Shown piece after piece: positions 54,387 to 63,357 of a DNA stretch of 64,000 nt. The translations under genes and the position numbers were made by a program. Source of the DNA: Rhabdobacter roseus (GTDB lineage Bacteria; Bacteroidota; Bacteroidia; Cytophagales; Spirosomataceae). Position 1 is the stretch's first letter, and the number at the start of each line of letters is the position of its first letter. The notes below the pieces were generated by a model, which saw nothing but the letters and a program-made list of their open reading frames with translations, ran no database searches and was not told the DNA's origin. Location of the stretch: positions 1,134,713 through 1,198,712 of the forward strand of contig NZ_JACHGF010000001.1 of the NCBI RefSeq assembly GCF_014202275.1, given 5' to 3'.

Positions 54387-55454
54387 ATGCACAAAGTACT
54401 TCGTCGAATCCTGCTGCTTTGCGTGGCCTTTTTTTCGTTAAGCCTTGCGCCGAAAGTTGTTCCGGTGCTCCTGGCTCAGGACGAGGCCAGCCCTTACCGG
54501 GTCGTTTACCAAGGCAGCAAGGGGCCCGGAAAGGGCAAACACATCGTTTTTATCGCCTCCGACCACGAGTACCGGAGCGAAGAAAGCCTACCGGCGCTGG
54601 CGCGAATACTGGCCCAACACCACGGCTTTACGTGTACGGTGATTTTTGCCCTGGACGACGAAGGGCACATCCTGCCCGGCGGCTCGAACCTCAAAGGCCT
54701 CGACGCTTTGGACAAAGCCGATCTGATGGTACTGTTTACCCGCTTTTCCAATTTCCAAGACGAGGAAATGCAGCACTTCGACAACTACCTCAAACGCGGC
54801 GGGCCCATCGTGGCGTTGCGCACGGCCACCCACGCCTTCAACATCAAGGACAACCCCACGTGGCAACACTACGACTACCGCTACAACGGCCCCAAAACCG
54901 AGTGGAAGGATGGCTTCGGCGAATACATCCTGGGCGAAACCTGGGTAAGCCACTACGGTACCAACCATAAGCAATCGTCGAAACTGACTGCCGCCGACGA
55001 CCAGAAAAACCATCCCATTTTTCGGGGCGTGAAGGAGATGTGGGTGCAGTCGGGAGCTTATACCGCCGAGCCCAAGGGTACCGTGCTGGCCTACGACCAG
55101 GTACTCAACGGCATGACGCCCGACGCCGAGCCCGACCGCACCAAAAAGCCCGTTCCGGTGGCCTGGACCAAAACCTACCAGGTGGCGGGCGGTACTAGCG
55201 GGCGGTCTTTTACCACCACCCACGGCGCGTCCGAAGATCTGCTCGACGAAAACTTCCGGCGGATGCTGGTCAACGCTACCTTTTGGGCCATGGGCCTGGA
55301 GAAGGCCATAAAAGCCACTAACAACGTAGCCCTGGTAGGGCCGTACCAACCTACTACCTTCAATTTCAATGGCTATAAGGCCCAGGTCAAACCGGCCATG
55401 CTGGCGGGCTGGGACTCGCTGATTATGCCCGGTGAGGTAGTGAAGAAAAAGTAG
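54387..55454 (+). CDS. ThuA-like secreted protein
   Basis: The 355-residue protein starts at ATG 54387 (MHKVLRRILLLCVAFFS); a TTG two codons earlier is less likely. It has a signal peptide and a ThuA-like (class I glutamine-amidotransferase-like fold) domain: GKHIVFIASDHEYRSEESLPALARIL, LDKADLMVLFTRFSNFQDEEMQHFDNYLKRGGPIVALRTATHAF and HPIFRGVKEMW. ThuA proteins were first linked to trehalose use and are now known from oxidative glycoside catabolism. It lies directly downstream of a TIM-barrel gene and next to Gfo/Idh/MocA and DUF1080 genes. The role here is inferred. Confidence 0.85.
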   Translation: MHKVLRRILLLCVAFFSLSLAPKVVPVLLAQDEASPYRVVYQGSKGPGKGKHIVFIASDHEYRSEESLPALARILAQHHGFTCTVIFALDDEGHILPGGSNLKGLDALDKADLMVLFTRFSNFQDEEMQHFDNYLKRGGPIVALRTATHAFNIKDNPTWQHYDYRYNGPKTEWKDGFGEYILGETWVSHYGTNHKQSSKLTAADDQKNHPIFRGVKEMWVQSGAYTAEPKGTVLAYDQVLNGMTPDAEPDRTKKPVPVAWTKTYQVAGGTSGRSFTTTHGASEDLLDENFRRMLVNATFWAMGLEKAIKATNNVALVGPYQPTTFNFNGYKAQVKPAMLAGWDSLIMPGEVVKKK

Positions 55455-55554
55455 CCAGCGGGCAGAACCAAGGTATAGAAGATGGTTGAACATCCGAATG
55501 GATTTTGATCGAATGTATTAAGTTAAACTCACTAGCCATTACCCTTATCGAATT

Positions 55555-56382
55555 ATGAATTCGCACATCCCTTTTCGTTTTGGATCAGAAGTATATACCT
55601 GGTACATGAGCGGTAATGGCACTACCTACGCGGGTCGGCTGAGCCACATGATTGACATCATTTCCCAAGCGGGCTTTACGGGCATTCAGCCTATATTCTC
55701 CTGGATGGGAGCCTTGCGCGATCCGTACCTTCTGGCGGATAAGTTGAAAGAGCAAGGGCTGGAACTGGCCGCTTTGTCGCTGGCCCTGGAATGGAACGGC
55801 GCGGAAGAAACCGCCGCCGAACGCGCCGAGGCTGATCAGGCTATTGAGCTACTTCGCCATTTTCCGGAGGCCATTTTGTGCACGGTCCAGATTCCTACCG
55901 GTCGGCATGATCTCGCTGAACGTCAGCAAAATCTGATCAACATCGTCAATGCCGTCTCCGCCCGGGCTACGGACCAAGGTATTCCGTGTAGCTTTCATCC
56001 TAACTCCCCCCACAGCTCGATCATTCGAACCGCCGATGATTATCGCGTGGTGCTGGAAGGGCTGGATGCGTCCGTTACCGGCTGGACTCCCGACGTAGGG
56101 CACATCATCAATGGCGAAATGGACCCGCTCCAAAAAATGCAGGAATACGCCCATCTGATTAACCACATGCACTACAAAGACTGGGATGGTACACCGGAGT
56201 TTGCCCTGATGGGCCAAGGCAAAGTAGATTTCCTGACTATTACTCAATGGCTTAAAGACCGCCAGTACAGCGGCTGGATTGTGTGCGAAGACGAGGGGAA
56301 AGAGGCCCTGGATGACCCTGATTACGTCACGCTGCACGATGGCCGCTGGATTACGGAAGAACTCATACCGGCGTTAAAATAG
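55555..56382 (+). CDS. TIM-barrel sugar phosphate isomerase/epimerase
   Basis: The 275-residue soluble protein is a second xylose-isomerase-like TIM barrel, not closely similar to its neighbour at 53500. It has FGSEVYTWYMSGNGTTY, GFTGIQPIFSWMG, IPCSFHPNSPHSSIIRTADDY with metal-binding His and GWTPDVGHIINGEMDP (Asp-His), then HMHYKDWDG and WIVCEDEG with the last acidic residue. It likely acts as a metal-dependent isomerase, epimerase or dehydratase on a keto sugar. No signal peptide is seen. It belongs to the plus-strand oxidation locus. Confidence 0.8.
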   Translation: MNSHIPFRFGSEVYTWYMSGNGTTYAGRLSHMIDIISQAGFTGIQPIFSWMGALRDPYLLADKLKEQGLELAALSLALEWNGAEETAAERAEADQAIELLRHFPEAILCTVQIPTGRHDLAERQQNLINIVNAVSARATDQGIPCSFHPNSPHSSIIRTADDYRVVLEGLDASVTGWTPDVGHIINGEMDPLQKMQEYAHLINHMHYKDWDGTPEFALMGQGKVDFLTITQWLKDRQYSGWIVCEDEGKEALDDPDYVTLHDGRWITEELIPALK

Positions 56383-56504
56383 CAGGAGTGCTATCCAAAT
56401 CAAGAAAATCCGAGTACCTGAACGAAGTACCCTTACCCCCAAAACCAAGCCCAAAAGCCAATCCGTTGTGACGGACGGTGCCGATGGCCAGAACACCCAA
56501 AGCA

Positions 56505-57302
56505 ATGCCTACAATCCAAACCAACGGAATCAGCCTATATTACGAAGAAAGAGGACTGGGTGAGCCTGTTCTGCTGATCATGGGGATTACCGCCGCCGGA
56601 TCGGTATGGGAGCCGCACGTGGCTGACTGGGAAAAATACTACCGCTGTATTCTGCCTGATAACCGGGGCGTAGGGTTTTCTGATAAACCCGATGGCCCGT
56701 ACACCACCGAACAAATGGCCGACGACTACGCGGGATTGCTCGACCAGCTTGGTTTGGAAAAAGTACGCGTGGTGGGTTGCTCCATGGGTAGTACCATAGC
56801 CATGCAATTGGCCCTACGGCATCCCCATAAAGTAAAGTCCATGGTATTGATGTGCCCCTGGGCGCGCTGCGACGCGATGGCTAAAGGAATCTTTGAGCAT
56901 ATGATGCATTGTAAAGCGCGCTTCACGCCCGAAGAATTTAGCCTTTACATTCAGCTATTGATTTTTTCCAAATCGACCTGGGATAAGGATGAAAAACGAG
57001 CGGAACTGGAAGCGGGCCGGAGAGAGAACCCTCCGTTTCCGCAACCCTTGCACGGACTGCAGGGGCAGGCCGCAGCCTGCATCAATCATCACGTCCTGGA
57101 CCAGCTGGGTACCGTACAAAGCCCTACGCTGGTTATTGGTGGCGAGGAAGATGTCTTCACCCCACCCTGGATGGGTCAGGAAATAGCGGAGGCAATACCC
57201 GGCGCGGAAATCTATTTGTACCAAAAATTGGGGCATGCCTTTCATTTTGAAGCTACCGAAGATTTTAACAACCGGGTAAAAGAGTGGTTGGATAAGCATT
57301 GA
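56505..57302 (+). CDS. Alpha/beta hydrolase
   Basis: The 265-residue protein is an alpha/beta-hydrolase-fold enzyme. The start at ATG 56505 (MPTIQTNGISLYYEE) is chosen because it begins the first strand; upstream ATG/GTG options add unlikely residues. It has the oxyanion strand LLIMGITAAGSVWE, nucleophile elbow VVGCSMGSTIAM with Ser in GCSMGS, a conserved Asp region near VIGGEEDVFTP and catalytic His in KLGHAFHF. It may hydrolyse an ester or lactone formed in the sugar-oxidation locus, for example a sugar lactone, but this is inference. It is 16 nt before the DUF4432 gene, probably in the same operon. Confidence 0.8.
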   Translation: MPTIQTNGISLYYEERGLGEPVLLIMGITAAGSVWEPHVADWEKYYRCILPDNRGVGFSDKPDGPYTTEQMADDYAGLLDQLGLEKVRVVGCSMGSTIAMQLALRHPHKVKSMVLMCPWARCDAMAKGIFEHMMHCKARFTPEEFSLYIQLLIFSKSTWDKDEKRAELEAGRRENPPFPQPLHGLQGQAAACINHHVLDQLGTVQSPTLVIGGEEDVFTPPWMGQEIAEAIPGAEIYLYQKLGHAFHFEATEDFNNRVKEWLDKH

Positions 57303-57318
57303 TTCGAAAACAAACTAC

Positions 57319-58395
57319 ATGGAGCGCAAAAACTTGAATCATCCAGATTGGCAGGATAAAATAGGAAACTCCCACCAGCTGGGAGGCATCGAAACCGCCG
57401 TGCTCGACAACGGCGCCGGGCGGGGCACGCGCATTGCCTGGGTCAACACCGGTACCGGCCTGCGCTACAAGGTAGTGCTGGACCGCGCCATGGACATTGC
57501 CGATGCGTTCTTTAACCAGCACAGCCTGGCGTGGCTGAGCCACCTGGGCATCACGCCACCGCAGCCTTTCTCCGACAAGGGCATCGACTGGCTACGTACC
57601 TTTGGCGGCGGGCTGCTCACGACCTGCGGCCTCACGCACGTGGGCGGGCCGGAGTCAGATCAGTACGGCGAGCGGGGCCTGCACGGTGAAATTGGTAACC
57701 TACCCGCCGAGATCGAGTCCATCGTTCAGCCCGACCCGCGGGCCGGAAAGCTGGACATGAGCATCACGGGTATTATCCGGCAGACCAAGCCCTTCGGTCC
57801 CAGCCTGGAGCTGCGCCGTACCATTTCAAGTACCTTGGGACAGGCCAGTATCCGCATTCAGGACGAGGTGATCAACCGGGGCAATACGCCCGCACCGCAC
57901 ATGCTGCTCTACCACTTCAACTTCGGCTGGCCGCTGGTGGACGAAGGTACCCAGCTGCTCTGGGAAGGTACCTGGCAGCCGCGCAACGGCCCGGAGAACG
58001 CCACCATTTTTCGGGAAGGCAACAACTTTCGACAGTGCCCCCCGCCCCTGGACGACCACCTGGGGAGTGGCGAAGAAGTGGCGATTATTGACGTAGCCGC
58101 CGACGCGGCCGGACAAAGTACCTGCGGGCTGCACAACGAAAAACTAGGCCTGGCCGTAGCCCTGTGCTTCCCGAAGCAGCAGCTACCCTGGCTTACCAAC
58201 TGGCAGCACTGGGGCCGCAACGAGTACGTGACGGGCCTGGAGCCGGGTACGCATCCGCCCGTCGGGCAGGCCAGGGCACGCGAGGAGGGTACTTTGCTCT
58301 TCCTGGAGCCGGGCCAGAAAAGTACCTATACACTAGAGCTGGAGGTACTTACGCAAACGGAATCAATCAAACATTTTTTAAAAGGGATTCACTAA
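57319..58395 (+). CDS. DUF4432 aldose-1-epimerase-like protein
   Basis: The 358-residue soluble protein fits DUF4432, a galactose-mutarotase-like fold related to aldose 1-epimerases. It has LDNGAGRGTRIAWVNTGTGLRYKVVLDRAMDIADA, FGGGLLTTCGLTHVGGPE with histidine, HGEIGNLPAEIE with His/Glu and LLYHFNFGWPLVDEGTQLLW. It ends NWQHWGRNEYVTGLEPGTHPP. It may interconvert anomers or isomerise a keto sugar. It follows the alpha/beta hydrolase (16 nt) and precedes the cupin gene (24 nt), so the three are likely one operon segment. Confidence 0.85.
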   Translation: MERKNLNHPDWQDKIGNSHQLGGIETAVLDNGAGRGTRIAWVNTGTGLRYKVVLDRAMDIADAFFNQHSLAWLSHLGITPPQPFSDKGIDWLRTFGGGLLTTCGLTHVGGPESDQYGERGLHGEIGNLPAEIESIVQPDPRAGKLDMSITGIIRQTKPFGPSLELRRTISSTLGQASIRIQDEVINRGNTPAPHMLLYHFNFGWPLVDEGTQLLWEGTWQPRNGPENATIFREGNNFRQCPPPLDDHLGSGEEVAIIDVAADAAGQSTCGLHNEKLGLAVALCFPKQQLPWLTNWQHWGRNEYVTGLEPGTHPPVGQARAREEGTLLFLEPGQKSTYTLELEVLTQTESIKHFLKGIH

Positions 58396-58419
58396 ACCCA
58401 AATTTTTCAACTACAAACA

Positions 58420-59637
58420 ATGGCAGATCAGAGTATTGCCCAACGGGCACTGGAACAAGGAAAAGGAATACTGCGACTGGCCCCTACCTGGGTACCCCGC
58501 TCATTTTGTGTACCCGGACGGCGCATCAAGCTCCACCCGGACGACTACTACGTACTGGGCGGCGTGCGGGGCGGTATCGACGAGCGCTGGCTGTCGTCGA
58601 CGACCCCGGCCAAAAACGGTCCGCTTACCGGCGAAAACGAAGGCTTGAGCGCCGTCGTGTTCAAGGATGGCGACCAGGAAGTACAGGTACTGCTCAAGGA
58701 TGTGATCGACGAGCTCAAGGGCGAGATCATCGGCGACCGCCTGTGGGACGAGTACCAAAGCTGGCCCATGTACTCCAAGTTTTTTGACAACATGGGGCCG
58801 CTGCCGCACCACATTCATCACAACGACGAGCACGCCGCCAAAATCGGTCAGCTGGGTAAGCCCGAGGCCTACTACTTCCCGCCGCAGCTCAACAACCACG
58901 GGGGCGATTTCCCCTACACGTTCTTCGGTATTGCCCCCGGTACTACCAAGGAGCAGATCAAGGAGTGCCTCATGAACTTCACAAAGGGCGACAACAAAAT
59001 CACGATGTACTCGCAGGCGTTTCCGCTCATTCCGGGTACGGGCTGGGACGTACCGCCCGGTATGCTCCACGCGCCGGGTAGCTTATGTACCTACGAGCCG
59101 CAAAAAGCCTCCGACGTATTTGCCATGTACCAGTCGCTGGTCAACGAGGCCATCATCCCCGAAGAACTGCTCTGGAACGGTACGCCCGAAGACCGCATGG
59201 GTGACTACGACCAGCTGATGGAGGTGATCGACTGGGAGCTGAACACCAACCCGAACCTGCTCGAAACCCGCTTTATGCGGCCCAAGCCCGTGAAAGACGT
59301 TGCCGAAATGGAAGCTGATGGGTACTCTGAAAGCTGGGTATGCTACCGCTCCGATGCCTTCAGCGCCAAGGAGTTGACGGTGTTTCCGGGACAAACGGTA
59401 ACCATCAAAGATAGCGCGGCCTACGGGCTCATCATGATGCAGGGCCACGGCACAATGGGTGAGTGGAACATCGAAACCCCGGCGCTGATCCGCTACGGGC
59501 AGCTGACCAACGACGAGTTTTTCGTGACGGAGAAAGCCGCGCGGGAAGGCGTCACCATCGTGAACCACTCCACCACCGACCCCATCGTGATGCTGAAACA
59601 CTTTGGTCCGGGAAATCCCGACCTGGTGCTGGAATAA
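58420..59637 (+). CDS. Cupin protein, mannose-6-phosphate-isomerase-like
   Basis: The 405-residue soluble protein appears to contain two cupin folds. The metal site is recognisable at HHIHHNDEHAAKIG, with several His and Glu, followed by PEAYYFPPQLNNHGGDFPYTFFG and PPGMLHAPGSLCTYEPQKAS; the second cupin has VFPGQTVTIKDSAAYGLIMMQGHGTMG. It resembles mannose-6-phosphate isomerase-type cupins of Bacteroidota. It could isomerise a phosphorylated or free keto sugar. It lies 24 nt after DUF4432 and is followed by a hairpin, so an operon end is possible. The exact function is not known. Confidence 0.7.
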   Translation: MADQSIAQRALEQGKGILRLAPTWVPRSFCVPGRRIKLHPDDYYVLGGVRGGIDERWLSSTTPAKNGPLTGENEGLSAVVFKDGDQEVQVLLKDVIDELKGEIIGDRLWDEYQSWPMYSKFFDNMGPLPHHIHHNDEHAAKIGQLGKPEAYYFPPQLNNHGGDFPYTFFGIAPGTTKEQIKECLMNFTKGDNKITMYSQAFPLIPGTGWDVPPGMLHAPGSLCTYEPQKASDVFAMYQSLVNEAIIPEELLWNGTPEDRMGDYDQLMEVIDWELNTNPNLLETRFMRPKPVKDVAEMEADGYSESWVCYRSDAFSAKELTVFPGQTVTIKDSAAYGLIMMQGHGTMGEWNIETPALIRYGQLTNDEFFVTEKAAREGVTIVNHSTTDPIVMLKHFGPGNPDLVLE

Positions 59638-59650
59638 CGAAGCCATCAAT

Positions 59651-59695
59651 GCCGGAGCAGGGTACTTTCATTCTGCATGAGGTACCTGCTCCGGC
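59651..59695 (+). terminator. Hairpin after the cupin gene
   Basis: GCCGGAGCAGG plus GTAC (from 59651) pairs with GTAC-CTGCTCCGGC (to 59695), with a single bulge. The loop region carries GGTACTT and GGTACC motifs. It probably terminates the operon ending with the cupin gene, although no clear T run follows. Confidence 0.55.
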
Positions 59696-59762
59696 TTGCC
59701 AAGGATTTGAATACAAACTAGTTAAGCCAATTTATTTTTTTAATTCCTAAATTCTTACAGCT

Positions 59763-60806
59763 ATGCCGGAAAATAATTTCCCCAAGCTCCACAATGCCAC
59801 CTGGCCGGGCATTGTGGGCAAAGGTTCGGATTCGGAGCCTGTCATCCCTTTTGAAACCCTCCTGGAAAAAACCGCCACGGCCGAGGTAGACGGCGTGAAG
59901 TTCGACGGCGTGGACATTGATCTGTTCGACGCCCATTTTAGCATCAACAGCTCCGACGACGACATCAAGCGCCTGGCCGACCAGGTAGCGGGCTACAACC
60001 TCAACATCGGGTCGATCGTAGCGCCCATCTGGCCGCCCGAAGGGGGCTCGGCTATGGGCTCCAAGGAGGAGCGGGCGCAGTTTGTGGAGCAGGTACGGAA
60101 GGCGGCCCGGATCGGGCAGAAGCTGACCGAGCTCGGCGTACGGCCCAGCGGCGTAGTGCGGATCGACTCCGCCAGCAGCCCCGAAGCCTGGCTGCAAGAT
60201 CCGGGCAATAACACCTTGCTCATCGCCCAAACCTTCCGCGAAGCGGCTGACGCGGCGGCGGAGTACGGAGAGCGCCTGGCCGCCGAGGGCGAGATCTGCT
60301 GGGGTGGTATGCACAGCTGGAAAGCCATGCTGGAAACGCTGGAGGCCGTGGACCGGCCCAATGTTGGTTTTCAGGCCGATATGGCGCACACCTTCCTGTA
60401 CTTGCTGGGCTATAACAGCCCCGAAGACCGGCTGCTGCCCGCCGACGTAGACCTAAGCAACCGCGATGCCATGGACGAAGGCTTCCGGAAGCTGACCAAC
60501 GCCCTGCGCCCCTGGACCATCGACTTCCACGTGGCCCAGAATGACGGCACGGTATTTGGCTCCGGCTCGCACGATAAAACGGGCCGCCACTGCCTGGCTA
60601 CCGATCCTAACGGAAAGCTGGATATTGCCTACCACGCGGGTTTCTGGCTGCGCGACGAAAACGGCGAACTCACCAAAAAGATGCGCCACATCTGCTGGGA
60701 CGGCTGTATGTTCCCGAACGAGGTGATGTACAAACAGGAAACCTGGAACAACATCCTGGCGGCGATGATCAAGGTACGGCAGGCGCACGGCTGGTACGAG
60801 GCCTAG
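59763..60806 (+). CDS. TIM-barrel sugar isomerase (third in locus)
   Basis: The 347-residue soluble protein is a third xylose-isomerase-like TIM barrel, longer than the others. It has [58 protein letters not shown] with Glu/His, [17 protein letters not shown] (Asp/His), [18 protein letters not shown] with His, and a C-terminal [15 protein letters not shown]. Possible activities are isomerisation or dehydration of a keto sugar. A hairpin before it (59651-59695) and the next gene 110 nt downstream suggest it may share transcripts with the last oxidoreductase gene. Confidence 0.8.
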   Translation: MPENNFPKLHNATWPGIVGKGSDSEPVIPFETLLEKTATAEVDGVKFDGVDIDLFDAHFSINSSDDDIKRLADQVAGYNLNIGSIVAPIWPPEGGSAMGSKEERAQFVEQVRKAARIGQKLTELGVRPSGVVRIDSASSPEAWLQDPGNNTLLIAQTFREAADAAAEYGERLAAEGEICWGGMHSWKAMLETLEAVDRPNVGFQADMAHTFLYLLGYNSPEDRLLPADVDLSNRDAMDEGFRKLTNALRPWTIDFHVAQNDGTVFGSGSHDKTGRHCLATDPNGKLDIAYHAGFWLRDENGELTKKMRHICWDGCMFPNEVMYKQETWNNILAAMIKVRQAHGWYEA

Positions 60807-60916
60807 AGCCCACACCAGGGTACTTGCCAGGTACCTTTCCCCTTGAGAATAACTTTTCTACCAACTGACAATTGAGAATGGTGCGCGATTGAGCGCTTTA
60901 AACGTAATATTAGATT

Positions 60917-62080
60917 ATGAGCAATAAAAAAGAAATAAGAATTGGACTCATTGGCTGCGGACTCATGGGACGCACCCATACCAATGGCTACAAGCGCTTG
61001 GGCGACTTTTTTCCGGAATATGAATACCGTCCCGTCCTGAAAGCGGCCTGCTCTCGTAGTGCGGATAAAGTGAAGGCCTTTGCTGAGCAGTGGGGCTATG
61101 AATCGTACGAAACGGATTGGAAAGCGCTGGTGGCACGTGATGATATTGATGCTATTGACATTTGTACCCCCAACGACACCCACGCCGAAATCGCCATGGC
61201 CGCCGCCGCCGCCGGCAAGATGATTCTGTGTGAAAAGCCCCTGGCGCGTACACTTGATGAAGCCCAGCAGATGGTGGATGCGATCGAAAAAGCGGGCGTA
61301 AAAAACACCGTTTGGTACAACTACCGCCGGGTACCCGCCGTAACACTAGCCAAACAAATTGTGGAGTCGGGTAAGCTAGGAAAAATATTTCACTACCGCG
61401 CCAACTTCCTCCAGGACTGGACCATCAATCCCGAGTTACCACAGGGCGGAACGGCCCTGTGGCGCCTGGATGCCGACGCCGCCGGGTCAGGTGTAACGGG
61501 CGATCTGCTGGCGCACTGCATCGACACCGCCATGTGGATCAACGGGGCCATTACCGACGTATCCGCCGTGACCGAAACCTTCGTCAAAGAACGCCTGCAC
61601 CAGGAAAGCGGTAAAGTCCAGAAAGTGGGTATTGACGATGCGTGTATTTTTCATTGCCACTTCAAAAATGGCTCCCTCGGGTTGTTTGAGTCGACGCGTT
61701 ACGCCCGGGGTCACAAAGCGCTTTATACGTTTGAAATCAACGGGGAGCACGCTTCAATTCGCTGGGATTTGCACGACATGAACCGCCTGGAGTACTTCGA
61801 TCATGAAGATGAGGCTATCGTACGCGGCTGGCGCTCCATTCTGGTTACGGACAGCGATCAACCCTACATGGGGCGCTGGTGGATACCCGGTACGAGCATT
61901 GGCTACGAGCACTCTTTTGTACATCAGGTAGCTGACTTCTTCAAGAGCCTGGAAACCGGCGAGCCTTGCTCACCCACCTTCCAGGATGCACTGGAAACCC
62001 AGAAGGTCTGCGAAGCGGTACTGGAATCGGCCAAAACCCGCAGTTGGCAGGACACCGGCGTGGAAGCCGATATCCACTAA
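60917..62080 (+). CDS. Gfo/Idh/MocA oxidoreductase (cytoplasmic)
   Basis: The 387-residue protein has a Rossmann NAD-binding N-terminus ([19 protein letters not shown], residues ~7-25), [22 protein letters not shown] and the [12 protein letters not shown] motif with catalytic Lys. The C-terminal domain includes [26 protein letters not shown]. It is without a signal peptide and should act in the cytoplasm, oxidising or reducing a keto sugar with NAD(H). It is distinct from the Tat-exported relative at 4336. It ends the long plus-strand locus, followed by a strong terminator (62110-62152). Confidence 0.88.
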   Translation: MSNKKEIRIGLIGCGLMGRTHTNGYKRLGDFFPEYEYRPVLKAACSRSADKVKAFAEQWGYESYETDWKALVARDDIDAIDICTPNDTHAEIAMAAAAAGKMILCEKPLARTLDEAQQMVDAIEKAGVKNTVWYNYRRVPAVTLAKQIVESGKLGKIFHYRANFLQDWTINPELPQGGTALWRLDADAAGSGVTGDLLAHCIDTAMWINGAITDVSAVTETFVKERLHQESGKVQKVGIDDACIFHCHFKNGSLGLFESTRYARGHKALYTFEINGEHASIRWDLHDMNRLEYFDHEDEAIVRGWRSILVTDSDQPYMGRWWIPGTSIGYEHSFVHQVADFFKSLETGEPCSPTFQDALETQKVCEAVLESAKTRSWQDTGVEADIH

Positions 62081-62109
62081 GCGCTTCCCAAGGTACTTGA
62101 TTGCTAGGT

Positions 62110-62152
62110 ACGAGATGCCCGCCAAATTCCCGGCGGGCATCTCGTATTTTTA
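62110..62152 (+). terminator. Intrinsic terminator at the end of the locus
   Basis: ACGAGATGCCCGCC (62110-62123) and GGCGGGCATCTCGT (62132-62145) form a perfect 14-bp stem with an 8-nt loop, followed by ATTTTTAT. It is a textbook terminator ending the oxidoreductase gene. Confidence 0.9.
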
Positions 62153-62178
62153 TATGGGAGGTATTTTAAGAGAAGGTA

Positions 62179-63357
62179 TTAGCTAAATAAGTGAAGTACT
62201 TTAACGGGAAACGGGACTTGCCAGTAAAATTGAAAGTAATGGTTTTTGTAGGAAGGGATGATAAAGTTCAGGATAAATACTAGCAGAATTAGGGTGAACA
62301 AAGTTGTTTTAGTGGTAGAAAGGGCAACCTGACGTAGGCAAAATAATATAACAGGGAAACCATAAACTAGACTCCTCGTGACATCCCACACGGACCATGA
62401 AACTAACATAATTATAAAAAAAGCCACCATGTAAAGTGAAACCTCTAAGCGCTTATGCTTGCGCCAGGCGGCATAAATTCCCACAATAATGAGTATCCAT
62501 AGCCCCTCATAACTTAGAAAAGTAGCTAGTGGGATAGTTCTGATCTGCTGAATAATAAGACCTAGTCCGGCATCGTGCTCAGTCCCGATGGGTACTGTCA
62601 GCCCAAATTTGAGCTCCAAACCTTTGCGTATGGTTATATATACAACATAAGCAACTAAAAATGGAAAAGCCTTCAAAAAAATACTTTTGAAGTGTTCTTT
62701 TCGAAAAATATTTTCCGGCTCTGTGAGTAAAAGAAAAATCAAGCCGGAGGCGAGAACGGCTCGCTCGTCGATCCAAAAAGAAAGGAAAAAGCACAGCACG
62801 GCCCACCAGGCTCGTGGATAGTATACACTAATTAGTAGTAAGGTAAAAGCTACTCCGTCAAAAAAACCAAATAACTCGTAAAAAAAACAATGGCCTAAGT
62901 AAGTAACAGATATGGCTATTGCTAATAGAGCGGACGTGGCTTTGTCCTGAGTATATCGCCAAGCTAGTTTAATTAAAAATAAAAAGAAAAAGAAGCCTGC
63001 AATATGCTGTATAAAGAATAGATAGGCCATTCTTATATTGAGATCCTTAAAAGGGGAAAATCTGGCGAGTAAAGGCATTAATAATCGAAAGGAAATCTTA
63101 GCCTCATGTACTGCTGGTGGATAATCATAATGAGTAAGTGGATGATCCGCTTGCTCATTGATTCTGTTCCAGAAGGAGTTATAATCATTGATTTGAGGAT
63201 CTTTACTAACAATTCTATTATAGCTTGGGAAAGCCCAGAAAAGAGAGTTAGCAAAGCAAAAAAGCGCTGTCCACCAACTCCAATGTTTAATAGCGAGCCC
63301 TAAGTTCAACTGATTATGCCAAATGATGAGGGTGGTTCTTAGGAAATTTTGATTCAT
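62179..63357 (-). CDS. Polytopic membrane protein, unknown
   Basis: The 392-residue protein has about 9-10 hydrophobic segments and few other features. It begins MNQNFLRTTLIIWHNQLNL and contains acidic patch segments such as SKDPQINDYNSFWNRINEQADHP. I recall no close family; the layout (many helices with short loops, one soluble loop after the first helix) is compatible with a GT-C-type glycosyltransferase or a polysaccharide polymerase, but no DxD or similar motif is evident. The gene is AT-rich compared with the rest of the window and has few GGTAC sites, suggesting accessory DNA. Confidence 0.5.
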   Translation of the reverse strand: MNQNFLRTTLIIWHNQLNLGLAIKHWSWWTALFCFANSLFWAFPSYNRIVSKDPQINDYNSFWNRINEQADHPLTHYDYPPAVHEAKISFRLLMPLLARFSPFKDLNIRMAYLFFIQHIAGFFFFLFLIKLAWRYTQDKATSALLAIAISVTYLGHCFFYELFGFFDGVAFTLLLISVYYPRAWWAVLCFFLSFWIDERAVLASGLIFLLLTEPENIFRKEHFKSIFLKAFPFLVAYVVYITIRKGLELKFGLTVPIGTEHDAGLGLIIQQIRTIPLATFLSYEGLWILIIVGIYAAWRKHKRLEVSLYMVAFFIIMLVSWSVWDVTRSLVYGFPVILFCLRQVALSTTKTTLFTLILLVFILNFIIPSYKNHYFQFYWQVPFPVKVLHLFS

